Shown here: piece after piece, positions 9,306 to 16,730 of the stretch
How the letters are laid out: the number at the start of each line of letters is the position of its first letter
Position numbering within the stretch: the stretch's first letter is position 1
The notes under the pieces: model-generated
Told to the model about the DNA's origin: nothing
The model's input: the letters and a program-made list of their open reading frames with translations, nothing else
Databases searched by the model: none
Position numbers and translations under genes: made by a program
Assembly: GCA_964563165.1 (NCBI GenBank)
Contig: CAZLWA010000109.1
Coordinates: 1 to 33,864, forward strand
Origin: CAZLWA01 sp964563165
GTDB taxonomy: Bacteria; CLD3; SB21
DNA length: 33,864 bases
Reading direction: 5' to 3'

Positions 9306-10244
9306 GTGAAGATCTTAGTTACCGGGGGCGCCGGCTTCATCGCAAGCGCCCTGGCTGAAAAGCTGGCGGAGAACGCAGAGAATCATCTTGTCATTGTGGA
9401 TGATCTTACGACCGGCGAACTTGAGAAGGTCCCGCATTCCAAACACGACAACATACGTTTCATTAAAGCAGATGTGAATGTTTTGGAAGACCTCTCAAAC
9501 ATTTTTTTTTCCTTTCAACCTGATTATGTATTTCACTATGCCGCGTTGGTGGGTGTGAAACGCACGCTTGAGAATCCCGTGAAAGTACTGAATGATGTGT
9601 CGGGAATAAAAAATATCCTGAATCTCTCGAAAGGCACAGGGGTAAAAAGGATATTCTATTCTTCTTCTTCCGAAGTATATGGCGAACCGGTTGAACTTCC
9701 TCAGCACGAAGAAACCACTCCGCTCAACTCGCGTCTCCCTTACGCCATTGTAAAAAACATTGGCGAAGCATACATGAAAGCATACAAAAAAGAATTCGGA
9801 CTGGAGTATACCGTGTTCCGTTTCTTCAATACGTATGGCCCCAAGCAGAGCAAGGATTTTGTGATCTCGAAATTCATCAGTCATGCGTTGAAAAATGCGA
9901 ACATAGAAATATTCGGCGATGGAAAGCAAACCCGTACCTTTTGTTTCGTTGACGACAACGTCACCGCCACTACCAACGCCTTCTATCAGAACAAATTTGT
10001 GGATGATGTGGTGAACATCGGGAGCGACCAGGAAATAACTATTCTTGAGCTGGCTAATATTATCGTCAAGCTCACCGCATCGAAATCTAAAATTATTCAC
10101 GTGCCACCGCTTCCCGAAGGCGACATGACCCGCCGGTTGCCAGATGCCAGCAAGATGAGGCAGCTCCTAAATAAAGAGTTTCTTCCTCTTGAAGACGGCT
10201 TGAAAAAAATTCTTGCCGATACACGATTCATTCTGAAAGATTGA
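9306..10244 (+). CDS. NAD-dependent sugar epimerase/dehydratase (extended SDR)
   Basis: Cytoplasmic extended SDR of 312 residues with the nucleotide-binding motif GGAGFIAS (7-14), in which the third glycine of GxxGxxG is alanine. It also has the SSSSEVYGE strand (119-127), the catalytic Y146-AIV-K150 pair, and NTYGPKQSKDFVISKF then GDGKQTRTFCFVDD. The last two blocks are shared by UDP-glucuronate decarboxylases, dTDP-glucose 4,6-dehydratases and several 4-epimerases, so the substrate is left open. The GTG start at 9306 has a good ribosome-binding site (AGAGGAG) five to six bases upstream. The next gene probably starts at 10271 rather than overlapping this one. Confidence 0.85.
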   Translation: MKILVTGGAGFIASALAEKLAENAENHLVIVDDLTTGELEKVPHSKHDNIRFIKADVNVLEDLSNIFFSFQPDYVFHYAALVGVKRTLENPVKVLNDVSGIKNILNLSKGTGVKRIFYSSSSEVYGEPVELPQHEETTPLNSRLPYAIVKNIGEAYMKAYKKEFGLEYTVFRFFNTYGPKQSKDFVISKFISHALKNANIEIFGDGKQTRTFCFVDDNVTATTNAFYQNKFVDDVVNIGSDQEITILELANIIVKLTASKSKIIHVPPLPEGDMTRRLPDASKMRQLLNKEFLPLEDGLKKILADTRFILKD

Positions 10245-10270
10245 CAGCATGGAATATTGGAGCGTTCGCG

Positions 10271-11500
10271 ATGAATCCTATTAAAATATTGAATATCACC
10301 CCTACCGGAGCTATAGGGGGAAGGGAGCGTCAGCTGTATCTTTTGTCCCGTAGTTTGTCGAATGATACGGAGGTTACTTTCGATATGTATTTTATAAGGG
10401 GTGAGGGGCCCTTTTACGATGAATCCCTATTGCTTCCAATTCGCACACTCAAAAGACCTTACCCTAAATGGGATCCCCGTTCATTTTTCTTTACGCTTGA
10501 GTTATTTAAGCAATATGATATTCTTAACTTTTGGGGACTTGATTTCTATACGTTCTTAACGGCGCTTTTGGTTGGAAACAAAAAGGTTTTTTGTTTGCAG
10601 GGAGCGAGAGGAATCGTAAAGAAAACGTTTTATGATGTTTGGATGATATTTTTCAGGAAGATTGGTTTGGGAGGATCGAGCCGGACGCCCTCCATGCCGG
10701 CGAATGGCGCCCCGCCAATCCGAGATTTCAAAATAAACGTGAGATCCATTCGCAGAATAATAAGAAAAGAGCTCTTGATAATGGTTTTGGAAAAGTGCTT
10801 CGCCGTTATTGCTCCATCGCAGTATCTTAAGGATTTGTGCATGAATTACTACGGGCTACCCGGGCAAAAGGTAGCCATTGTTCACAATGGCGTTGATTTT
10901 AACGATCTGCCCGTAACGAAGACCAAGGAGACGGTTTTTCGCGAGTTTGGGCTTTCAACGGATACTTTCTTGATAGGCGTAGCAGCCCGATTTGACGTCA
11001 GAAAAAGGTTAGACCGTTTAATACGGGCGATGAGCTACCTGCCTGCATCCATGAATATCAAGGCTATTGTCTACGGCGGCGGCAGCGATGAAGTAAAAAA
11101 CGACCTTATCGGACTGATGGAAAAATTGAAAGTACAGGACAAAGTACTACTGCCCGGTTTTCGTTCGGATGTTTATAATTACGTTAAAGCGCTCGATCTA
11201 TTTGTTTTACCTTCCGACAGTGAAGGATTGTCGCTTGCCATTATAGAGTCAATTTATTTGCGTGTCCCTACGGTTGTCTTTGAAGATGGGGGCGGCGTGC
11301 TTGAAGTCATTAAGCATAATCAAACAGGCTACGTTGTTTCTGATGAAGTTAAATTAGCGGAGTTAATTCAAGCCATATATCATGACAGGCGCTCCACCCA
11401 AATCGTCGTTAATGGCGGGTTTGAGTTTGTCCTCAATAATTTCAGTATTCAGAAAGTTGCGCAAAATTATAAGTCAATTCTGACGGATTGGCACCAATAG
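10271..11500 (+). CDS. GT4 family glycosyltransferase
   Basis: GT-B fold glycosyltransferase of 409 residues from the ATG at 10271. That start has GGAG 8 bases upstream; a TTG at 10241 would overlap the previous gene and lacks support. The N-terminus (ILNITPTGAIGGRERQLY) has the glycine-rich acceptor loop of the GT4 family. The C-terminal donor domain has GVAARFDVRKRLDRLIRA, VYGGGSDE, LPGFRSDVYNYVKALDLFVLPS and the E-x7-E motif SEGLSLAIIE. It should transfer a sugar from an NDP donor to the lipid-linked repeat at the cytoplasmic face. Residues about 136-151 are encoded by a sharply GC-rich stretch (10677-10722) that looks like an in-frame insertion. The gene seems more AT-rich than its neighbours. 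Confidence 0.88.
   Translation: MNPIKILNITPTGAIGGRERQLYLLSRSLSNDTEVTFDMYFIRGEGPFYDESLLLPIRTLKRPYPKWDPRSFFFTLELFKQYDILNFWGLDFYTFLTALLVGNKKVFCLQGARGIVKKTFYDVWMIFFRKIGLGGSSRTPSMPANGAPPIRDFKINVRSIRRIIRKELLIMVLEKCFAVIAPSQYLKDLCMNYYGLPGQKVAIVHNGVDFNDLPVTKTKETVFREFGLSTDTFLIGVAARFDVRKRLDRLIRAMSYLPASMNIKAIVYGGGSDEVKNDLIGLMEKLKVQDKVLLPGFRSDVYNYVKALDLFVLPSDSEGLSLAIIESIYLRVPTVVFEDGGGVLEVIKHNQTGYVVSDEVKLAELIQAIYHDRRSTQIVVNGGFEFVLNNFSIQKVAQNYKSILTDWHQ
10677..10722 (+). repeat. GC-rich in-frame insertion-like segment inside a glycosyltransferase gene
   Basis: These 46 bases contain 35 G/C (76%), while the flanking codons are clearly AT-rich. They include a perfect TGGCG-CCC-CGCCA hairpin (10705-10717) and encode a Pro/Ala/Gly-rich loop (RTPSMPANGAPPIR) unlike the charged helical sequence around it. 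The reading frame stays open. This is what an in-frame palindromic element or a small indel in a surface loop would look like. It has not been compared with homologues. Confidence 0.4.
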
Positions 11501-11540
11501 AGCGCATCGTTGTCAACAGTTCTTAAAAGCGAACGGAGCC

Positions 11541-12725
11541 ATGAACATTCTCATCATCAGCGATCATTTTTTGCCGAGTATCGGCGGCGGAGAGATGGTC
11601 GTTCATTATTGGGCTAAAGCTTTGACACATCGCGGACATAAAGTGGTAGTGGCCGTCTTGAAACCGATATGGACAGAATTTCATGAAACGATGCGATTCG
11701 AATACGACGTACGCCGATTTCCGCACATTCCATTCGCACCCATGCTATCGCGTATGATTCAGTTTTATTTGTTGAATCGCACGTATAAATTTGATATTAT
11801 CCATGCCAATTTTATTTACAGGCCGGGCTATGTCGGACGTTATTTACAAAAACTTTTTGACGTTCCGTGCGTGGCAACGGCCCAAGGCGCGGATATCCAC
11901 GTGTATGAAGGCACGGGATACGGCAATATCCGAGATCCGAAGGTTCTTAAGAAGACGCAAGAAGTCATCCGTCATTTATCCGGTCTCATTTACACGAGTG
12001 AAAAAATTCGCCGCAGTATCATGGATCTGGGCGGCGATGAAAAAAAAATGTACCACGTAACGAACGGAAGCCCCTATGCGGCAATTGTTTCGAATCGGCG
12101 GGGAGAATTGAGGCGGAAATTAGGTTTGACTGAAAATGATACGATGTTTTTGGCGGTCAGCCGTCATTCGCCGGTAAAAGGTTTACCGCTGGTCGTGGAA
12201 GCGGTAAGCCGTCTGCCGCGTATGAACCGAAAATTCAAAGTCGTTATTGCGGGATTACGCACGGAGCAATTAAAGACGTTAATTGAGGAAAAAAAATTGA
12301 CCGATCGCATTGAAATTGCCGGAACGCTGCCGATGGAAAAGAACGCCGAGACCATGGCTCCGCAAATGCCGTCGCAGGCTATTGTGGATTACCTGTGCGC
12401 GGCGGACGTCTTTCTCGCGCCGGCGTTGTCCGGAGGATTTGAATTGTCCTCAATGGATGCCATGTCGGCAGGGCTTGCGATCATTATATCCGAGAACATC
12501 GGTAATCAGGATTTGATCAGGGACGGCGTGAACGGTTTTGTTGTTGAAAATAACAATGCACAAAAAATATCCGAAGCGATGCAGAGGCTGCTGGAGAATC
12601 CCGGTCTCATTAAGAAGATGGGAAATTACAATCGCGAATTTTCCAAACAATTTGACTGGGACCGTATCGCGGAGCAGTTGGAAAAAGTCTACTTAAAAGC
12701 AGCCGGGGATTGGAAATCCAATTAA
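11541..12725 (+). CDS. GT4 family glycosyltransferase
   Basis: GT-B glycosyltransferase of 394 residues. The N-terminal acceptor loop is ISDHFLPSIGGGEMVVHYWAKAL. The donor-side blocks are AVSRHSPVKGLPLVVEAV, VIAGLRTEQ, the segment VDYLCAADVFLAPALSGGFELSSMDAMSAGLAII and RDGVNGFVV. The usual E-x7-E reads E-x5-D-like here (GFELSSMDAMS), a conservative variant. It is cytoplasmic or membrane-associated and probably adds one sugar of the repeat unit. The ATG start at 11541 has GGAG about 5 bases upstream (ACGGAGCC). The sugar donor cannot be read from the sequence. The nucleotidyltransferase follows after a short gap, so the genes are likely cotranscribed. Confidence 0.88.
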   Translation: MNILIISDHFLPSIGGGEMVVHYWAKALTHRGHKVVVAVLKPIWTEFHETMRFEYDVRRFPHIPFAPMLSRMIQFYLLNRTYKFDIIHANFIYRPGYVGRYLQKLFDVPCVATAQGADIHVYEGTGYGNIRDPKVLKKTQEVIRHLSGLIYTSEKIRRSIMDLGGDEKKMYHVTNGSPYAAIVSNRRGELRRKLGLTENDTMFLAVSRHSPVKGLPLVVEAVSRLPRMNRKFKVVIAGLRTEQLKTLIEEKKLTDRIEIAGTLPMEKNAETMAPQMPSQAIVDYLCAADVFLAPALSGGFELSSMDAMSAGLAIIISENIGNQDLIRDGVNGFVVENNNAQKISEAMQRLLENPGLIKKMGNYNREFSKQFDWDRIAEQLEKVYLKAAGDWKSN

Positions 12726-12743
12726 AATAGGCGGAGTGTGAAC

Positions 12744-13451
12744 ATGAGAGCAATCATTATGGCGGGGGGACTGGGTCAGAGACTGAAGCCGCTGACGAAA
12801 GTGATTCCGAAACCGCTGCTGCCGATCGGCGAGTCGTCGGTGCTGGAAATTCTGGTCACGCGGCTAAGGGATTGCGGGTTCAAAGAACTCTTCGTTGCGT
12901 TGAATTATCAGTCGAGTTTGTTTGAAGCTTTTCTCAGTTCCGGCAAATGGGATATGAAAATTACTTGTTCTAAGGAAGAAATTCCGCTGGGAACCGCCGG
13001 GCCGATCAGATTATTCAAGGATCACCTGACCGAGCCGTTCCTGGTGATCAACGGCGATATTTTAACCAATCTGGACTTCCGGAAATTGCGTACATTTCAT
13101 GATGACCAAAAAGTTTTGATGAGCGTTGTCACGAAGGCCATTACCCTTCCTCTGCGCTACGGCACGGTGCAAACGGTCGAAGATAAAATTGTTTCGATCC
13201 AGGAGAAACCGGATGTTTACGCCGACGTCATCGCAGGCATTTACTTTTGCGACCCGCGCATTATACAGCATATTCCTGATAACACGTTTTTTTCCATGAT
13301 AGATTTACTGCACGTGCTGGTTAAGCGCAAAGAACCGATGGCAAGATATCACTTGCATGATTATTGGCTGGACATCGGCAATATGGAAGATTACGAAAAG
13401 GCGCAGGATCTTTATTCCGAAGGCGTTTTCGCTATGGATATCAAGAAGTGA
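12744..13451 (+). CDS. Sugar-phosphate nucleotidyltransferase
   Basis: NTP_transferase family enzyme of 235 residues that would make an NDP-sugar from an NTP and a sugar 1-phosphate. The signature is MAGGLGQRLKPLTKVIPKPL (6-25), with the catalytic arginine (R13) and lysine in PKPLLP. VINGDILTNLDF supplies the metal-binding aspartate, and EKPDVYADVIAGIYF matches the sugar-binding region. The short, single-domain form with no left-handed beta-helix resembles the nucleotidyltransferases placed next to LegB in PtmE-type clusters, and also mannose-1-phosphate guanylyltransferases. ATG at 12744 is preferred over the in-frame GTG at 12738 because GGAG (12733-12736) is 7 bases from the ATG. The next gene starts 2 bases after its stop. 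Confidence 0.87.
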   Translation: MRAIIMAGGLGQRLKPLTKVIPKPLLPIGESSVLEILVTRLRDCGFKELFVALNYQSSLFEAFLSSGKWDMKITCSKEEIPLGTAGPIRLFKDHLTEPFLVINGDILTNLDFRKLRTFHDDQKVLMSVVTKAITLPLRYGTVQTVEDKIVSIQEKPDVYADVIAGIYFCDPRIIQHIPDNTFFSMIDLLHVLVKRKEPMARYHLHDYWLDIGNMEDYEKAQDLYSEGVFAMDIKK

Positions 13452-13453
13452 TC

Positions 13454-14437
13454 ATGATGAAGAACCTGGACAAACGGTCCGTCGTCGTCTTAGGCGGAGC
13501 GGGGTTTATCGGAAGCCATTTGGCCAAGCGACTGCACCCGCAGGTGAAATCTCTGACGATCGTAGACGCGTTTATTGAAAACAGCGGCGCCAATGATTTT
13601 AACATTGCGTCTCTTCTGGATTCCGGCGTTAAACTGGTTCGGGAAAGAGTGGAAGACGTAGCCTCGTGGGGCACGATTTTAAATGCCGCAGACATTATTT
13701 TCAATCTGGCGGCGAGCAATTCGCATAAAGAAAGCATGAAGGATCCGGTCGGCGATTCTCAGGTGAACGTTCTCCCGCATCTAATGCTGGCGCTGTATTG
13801 CCAGAAGCTAAGTCATCCCGTAAAGATCATTTTTACGAGCTCGCGCAGCGTTTACGGCCAGGCTCAGCAAAATCCGGTTCCTGAAAGCGCCGCGACACAG
13901 CCGAAAGATTTTTACGGCGCTCACACATTGTTAGCCGAGCATTATTATCGCCTGTGCTGTGACCGGAATGTTTCAGCCACGTGTGTGCGTTTTTCCAACG
14001 TGTTCGGGCCGGGGCAACGTTTGACCGGCAGTGACATCGGGCTCTGGGGCGACCTGCTGCGCGGCGCCCTCCTGGAACAGCCGATGGAAATTTACGGATC
14101 GGGCGAAGATTTCCGCGACACCATTTACGTTAACGATCTTGTTGAAGCGCTGGTACTGATTGCCGCGGATGAAGAGACCGGGTTTCATGTGATCAATGTA
14201 GGCGGCATGCCGGTGACTGTGAAGGGCTTTGCCGAGTGTATTCAAACAGGCATTGCTCAGTCGAAAATTGTTCACAAACCAATGCCGGAAAATTTACAGT
14301 CTATCCAGGTTGGAAATTTTATTTTAGATTCCCGTCAAATGATGGCCAAATTCGGATGGAGCGCAAGATCGGATTTGTGTGAGAGCGTAAATCAAACGTT
14401 GACCTTTTTCATGAAAAACCGCAGGTATTATCTATAA
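13454..14437 (+). CDS. Extended SDR epimerase/dehydratase family protein lacking catalytic Lys
   Basis: Protein of 327 residues from the ATG at 13454; a longer reading frame opening upstream overlaps the nucleotidyltransferase and is unlikely to be used. It has a good NAD-binding motif LGGAGFIGSH (13-22), IIFTSSRSVYGQ (125-136), FSNVFGPGQR and YGSGEDFRDTIYVNDLV, so the fold is clearly that of sugar-nucleotide epimerases. The active-site YxxxK motif, however, reads Y154-G-A-H-T158, with threonine in place of lysine. This may mean altered chemistry or a non-catalytic role. Its place between a nucleotidyltransferase and an aminotransferase gene points to sugar-nucleotide metabolism. Confidence 0.83.
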   Translation: MMKNLDKRSVVVLGGAGFIGSHLAKRLHPQVKSLTIVDAFIENSGANDFNIASLLDSGVKLVRERVEDVASWGTILNAADIIFNLAASNSHKESMKDPVGDSQVNVLPHLMLALYCQKLSHPVKIIFTSSRSVYGQAQQNPVPESAATQPKDFYGAHTLLAEHYYRLCCDRNVSATCVRFSNVFGPGQRLTGSDIGLWGDLLRGALLEQPMEIYGSGEDFRDTIYVNDLVEALVLIAADEETGFHVINVGGMPVTVKGFAECIQTGIAQSKIVHKPMPENLQSIQVGNFILDSRQMMAKFGWSARSDLCESVNQTLTFFMKNRRYYL

Positions 14438-14446
14438 GCGACGACT

Positions 14447-15559
14447 ATGGCAATAAAAATATGGCGATGCGATCTGCAAGCACACGCACGTGCGTTCATA
14501 GATGAGTATCTGGAAGTGACCAGAGAAGTTTTACTGTCAGGCCGGTATGTTTTAGCCGAGCGCCTGCAGACGTTTGAGAAGAAATTTGCCGATTACTGCG
14601 GATTGGAATATGCCGTCGGCGTGGCTTCGGGAACGGAAGCGATCTATTTGGCTTTGGCGGCGCTGGATGTGAAAGCGGGCGACGAAGTGATTACGACGCC
14701 GTTCACGGCCATACCGACCTTTTCGGCGATCGTAATGACCGGCGCCAGAGCGGTATTCGCCGATGTGGATGCAAATACTTTTAATATTAATCCGGATCTC
14801 ATCGAATCAAAAATTACGCCGAGGACGAAGGTCATCATGCCGGTCCATCTATTCGGGCAAATGGCCGAAATGGAGAAAGTAAATACAATCGCACAAAAAC
14901 ATAACGTGAAAGTAGTCGAAGACGCCGCGCAGGCGCATGGCAGCTTATATCGCGGCAGAATGGCCGGTCATTTCAGCTCGATCGCATGTTACAGTTTTTA
15001 TCCGACAAAAAATTTGGGTGCATTCGGCGATGCCGGTGCCGTCGTGACAGACGATGCCGCGTATTACGATAAATTGAAGCTGCTGAGAAATTACGGACAG
15101 GAAACCCTGTATCGAACTTCGATCAACGGTATCAACAGCCGTCTGGACGAATTGCAGGCGGCGTACTTAACGATCAAATTAAGTCACTTAGATGAATGGA
15201 ACGCACGGCGCGCCGCGCTGGCAAAAGTATATCAGGAAAACCTGCCGGTAGAATTTATCACACCGCCGTTTGCATTATCTCACACCGTTCAGAATTATCA
15301 CGTGTATGTCGTGCGTGCGTCCCGGCGCGACGGGCTGCAGAAATATCTGGAGAATGAACACGGGATACAGACGAACGTCTATTATCCGGTCCCTCTCCAC
15401 CTCCAGAGATCGAATGCGCTGCTCGGGTACCACCCCGGTGATTTTCCCGAGGCGGAGCGCGCATGCGACGAAGTCCTGGCGCTTCCGATGTATCCGGAAA
15501 TGAAGCCGGAAATTGCCATTATCGTTTGCGCGGCGATCAAGAAATTTTACAAACGGTGA
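14447..15559 (+). CDS. DegT/DnrJ/EryC1/StrS-family sugar aminotransferase
   Basis: PLP-dependent aminotransferase of 370 residues, the normal length for the family. Landmarks are VASGTEAIYLAL (59-70, cofactor phosphate), GDEVITTPFTAIPTFSAI (78-95), VVEDAAQAHGS (156-166, with the PLP-ring aspartate D159) and the Schiff-base lysine K188 in YSFYPTKNLGAFGDAGA. The sequence resembles QdtB/FdtB-type 3-keto-sugar aminotransferases, but 4-keto specificity cannot be excluded. With the LegB-like dehydratase upstream it could complete an amino-6-deoxy sugar nucleotide. It starts 9 bases after the SDR stop and ends 13 bases before the GT9 gene. Confidence 0.9.
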   Translation: MAIKIWRCDLQAHARAFIDEYLEVTREVLLSGRYVLAERLQTFEKKFADYCGLEYAVGVASGTEAIYLALAALDVKAGDEVITTPFTAIPTFSAIVMTGARAVFADVDANTFNINPDLIESKITPRTKVIMPVHLFGQMAEMEKVNTIAQKHNVKVVEDAAQAHGSLYRGRMAGHFSSIACYSFYPTKNLGAFGDAGAVVTDDAAYYDKLKLLRNYGQETLYRTSINGINSRLDELQAAYLTIKLSHLDEWNARRAALAKVYQENLPVEFITPPFALSHTVQNYHVYVVRASRRDGLQKYLENEHGIQTNVYYPVPLHLQRSNALLGYHPGDFPEAERACDEVLALPMYPEMKPEIAIIVCAAIKKFYKR

Positions 15560-15572
15560 AAAACTTAGTTTC

Positions 15573-16661
15573 ATGAATATTTTTTTGATTTTGGTCCGTT
15601 TGTTGGCGCGATTTCATTATTGGGCGTTTCATTCCTCGCAAAAACCTCCGGTCGGTACATCTGGTGTTTCTTCGATCCTCATTAATCTTTCTGCAGGTAT
15701 CGGCGATGCGCTGATGGCCGAACCGCTCGTTGAAACCCTTCATCGACACAGACCTCCGATACGCATGGATATTCTGGTCAGTGCGGCAACGAAGATGATT
15801 TATGAAAATGATGAGCGTATTCATCAGATCCATTTATTAAGATCAACGCCGGGAAACATGGCCGGATTAGTCCGGACCCTGCGAAAACAAAAGTACGACG
15901 CGTACATCGGAGCGATTCCGAGCAACACGCTCTCGCAGATCTTGGTCCCATATTTTTCTAAAATTCCCTATCGTATCAAGCATCGCACGCCTCATCAGAG
16001 TTTTCGAAACTACGATTTTCTATTTCAGGACATTGAACCGATCCCGGAAGGCCGCCACCGGATCGAATGCAATTTGGATCTTTTGAAGTATCTTGGAATA
16101 AAAACCCGCGGAGAAAAAACCGGCCCAAAGATCACCGTTACGGAGATCAGCCGTCACCGCGCCGATGCGGTGTTGGCAGAAATGAATTTTGACTCCGGTA
16201 AAATGACCGTCGGATTTCACCCGGGCTGCAGCCCCGGGGCACCGGGCAAAAGATGGAATCCGGAAAATTACGCCGCGCTCGGAAATTATCTGCACGAACA
16301 ATGGCAGGCGCAAATTGTCCTGGTCGGCGGAAAGGACGATCTGGATGATATTAGGAAAATTATGGAACGGATGAAGACCGAACCGCTGAATACGGCGGGC
16401 CGATGCACTTTGATGGAAACGGCCGCGATCATCTCGCGCTGCCGGTTTTTTGTGTCGAACGATTCGGGCATCATGCATCTCGCCACGGCGGTGGATGTGC
16501 CGACGTTTGCGATATTCGGGCCGAAAGATGAACGCCACGTAGGGCCGTACGGCGACAAACATACCGTGATTCGGAACGGATGGAACGTGAATGAGGTGAC
16601 GCCCTCCATGGTGATCGATATTTTGGAGAAAAGCGAGCGCGGTTTTAAACGGCATTCGTAA
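15573..16661 (+). CDS. GT9 family (heptosyltransferase-like) glycosyltransferase
   Basis: GT-B protein of 362 residues. The start is taken at ATG 15573 because the in-frame extension to 15513 overlaps the aminotransferase gene. The N-terminus has SSILINLSAGIGDALMAEP, the GDxxMA-like loop of the heptosyltransferase family (WaaC/WaaF/RfaF). The C-terminal half has VGFHPGCSPGAPGKRWNPENYA, VLVGGKDD and the block FVSNDSGIMHLATAVDVPTFAIFGP, the ADP-heptose-type donor site. It is probably cytoplasmic or inner-membrane associated and adds a heptose or related sugar to an LPS core or polysaccharide. It is the last gene of the polysaccharide locus; uvrA begins 69 bases later. Confidence 0.88.
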   Translation: MNIFLILVRLLARFHYWAFHSSQKPPVGTSGVSSILINLSAGIGDALMAEPLVETLHRHRPPIRMDILVSAATKMIYENDERIHQIHLLRSTPGNMAGLVRTLRKQKYDAYIGAIPSNTLSQILVPYFSKIPYRIKHRTPHQSFRNYDFLFQDIEPIPEGRHRIECNLDLLKYLGIKTRGEKTGPKITVTEISRHRADAVLAEMNFDSGKMTVGFHPGCSPGAPGKRWNPENYAALGNYLHEQWQAQIVLVGGKDDLDDIRKIMERMKTEPLNTAGRCTLMETAAIISRCRFFVSNDSGIMHLATAVDVPTFAIFGPKDERHVGPYGDKHTVIRNGWNVNEVTPSMVIDILEKSERGFKRHS

Positions 16662-16687
16662 GCAGCGTTCGGTTCTAATTATTTTCA

Positions 16688-16712
16688 TATCCGCGGATAC
16701 GGGCTTAACCCG
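16688..16712. promoter_or_regulatory. Palindrome and hairpin between the GT9 gene and uvrA
   Basis: A perfect 12-base palindrome, TATCCGCGGATA (16688-16699), is followed at once by CGGG-CTTAA-CCCG (16700-16712), 18 bases before the uvrA ATG. Neither is followed by a T run, so a simple intrinsic terminator is not supported. The palindrome could be a regulator site for uvrA. It does not match the CTGT-N8-ACAG or GAAC-N4-GTTC LexA boxes. Confidence 0.3.
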
Positions 16713-16730
16713 GAAACGTAAAGATTAAAT

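Noticed and set aside
10241..10270. TTG start for the first GT4 glycosyltransferase, overlapping the previous gene
   Set aside because: The ATG at 10271 has a well-placed GGAG and opens directly on the conserved GT4 N-terminus.
8207..15559. Complete legionaminic or pseudaminic acid pathway
   Set aside because: Only dehydratase, nucleotidyltransferase and aminotransferase-like genes are present; no NeuB-type synthase or CMP transferase is seen.
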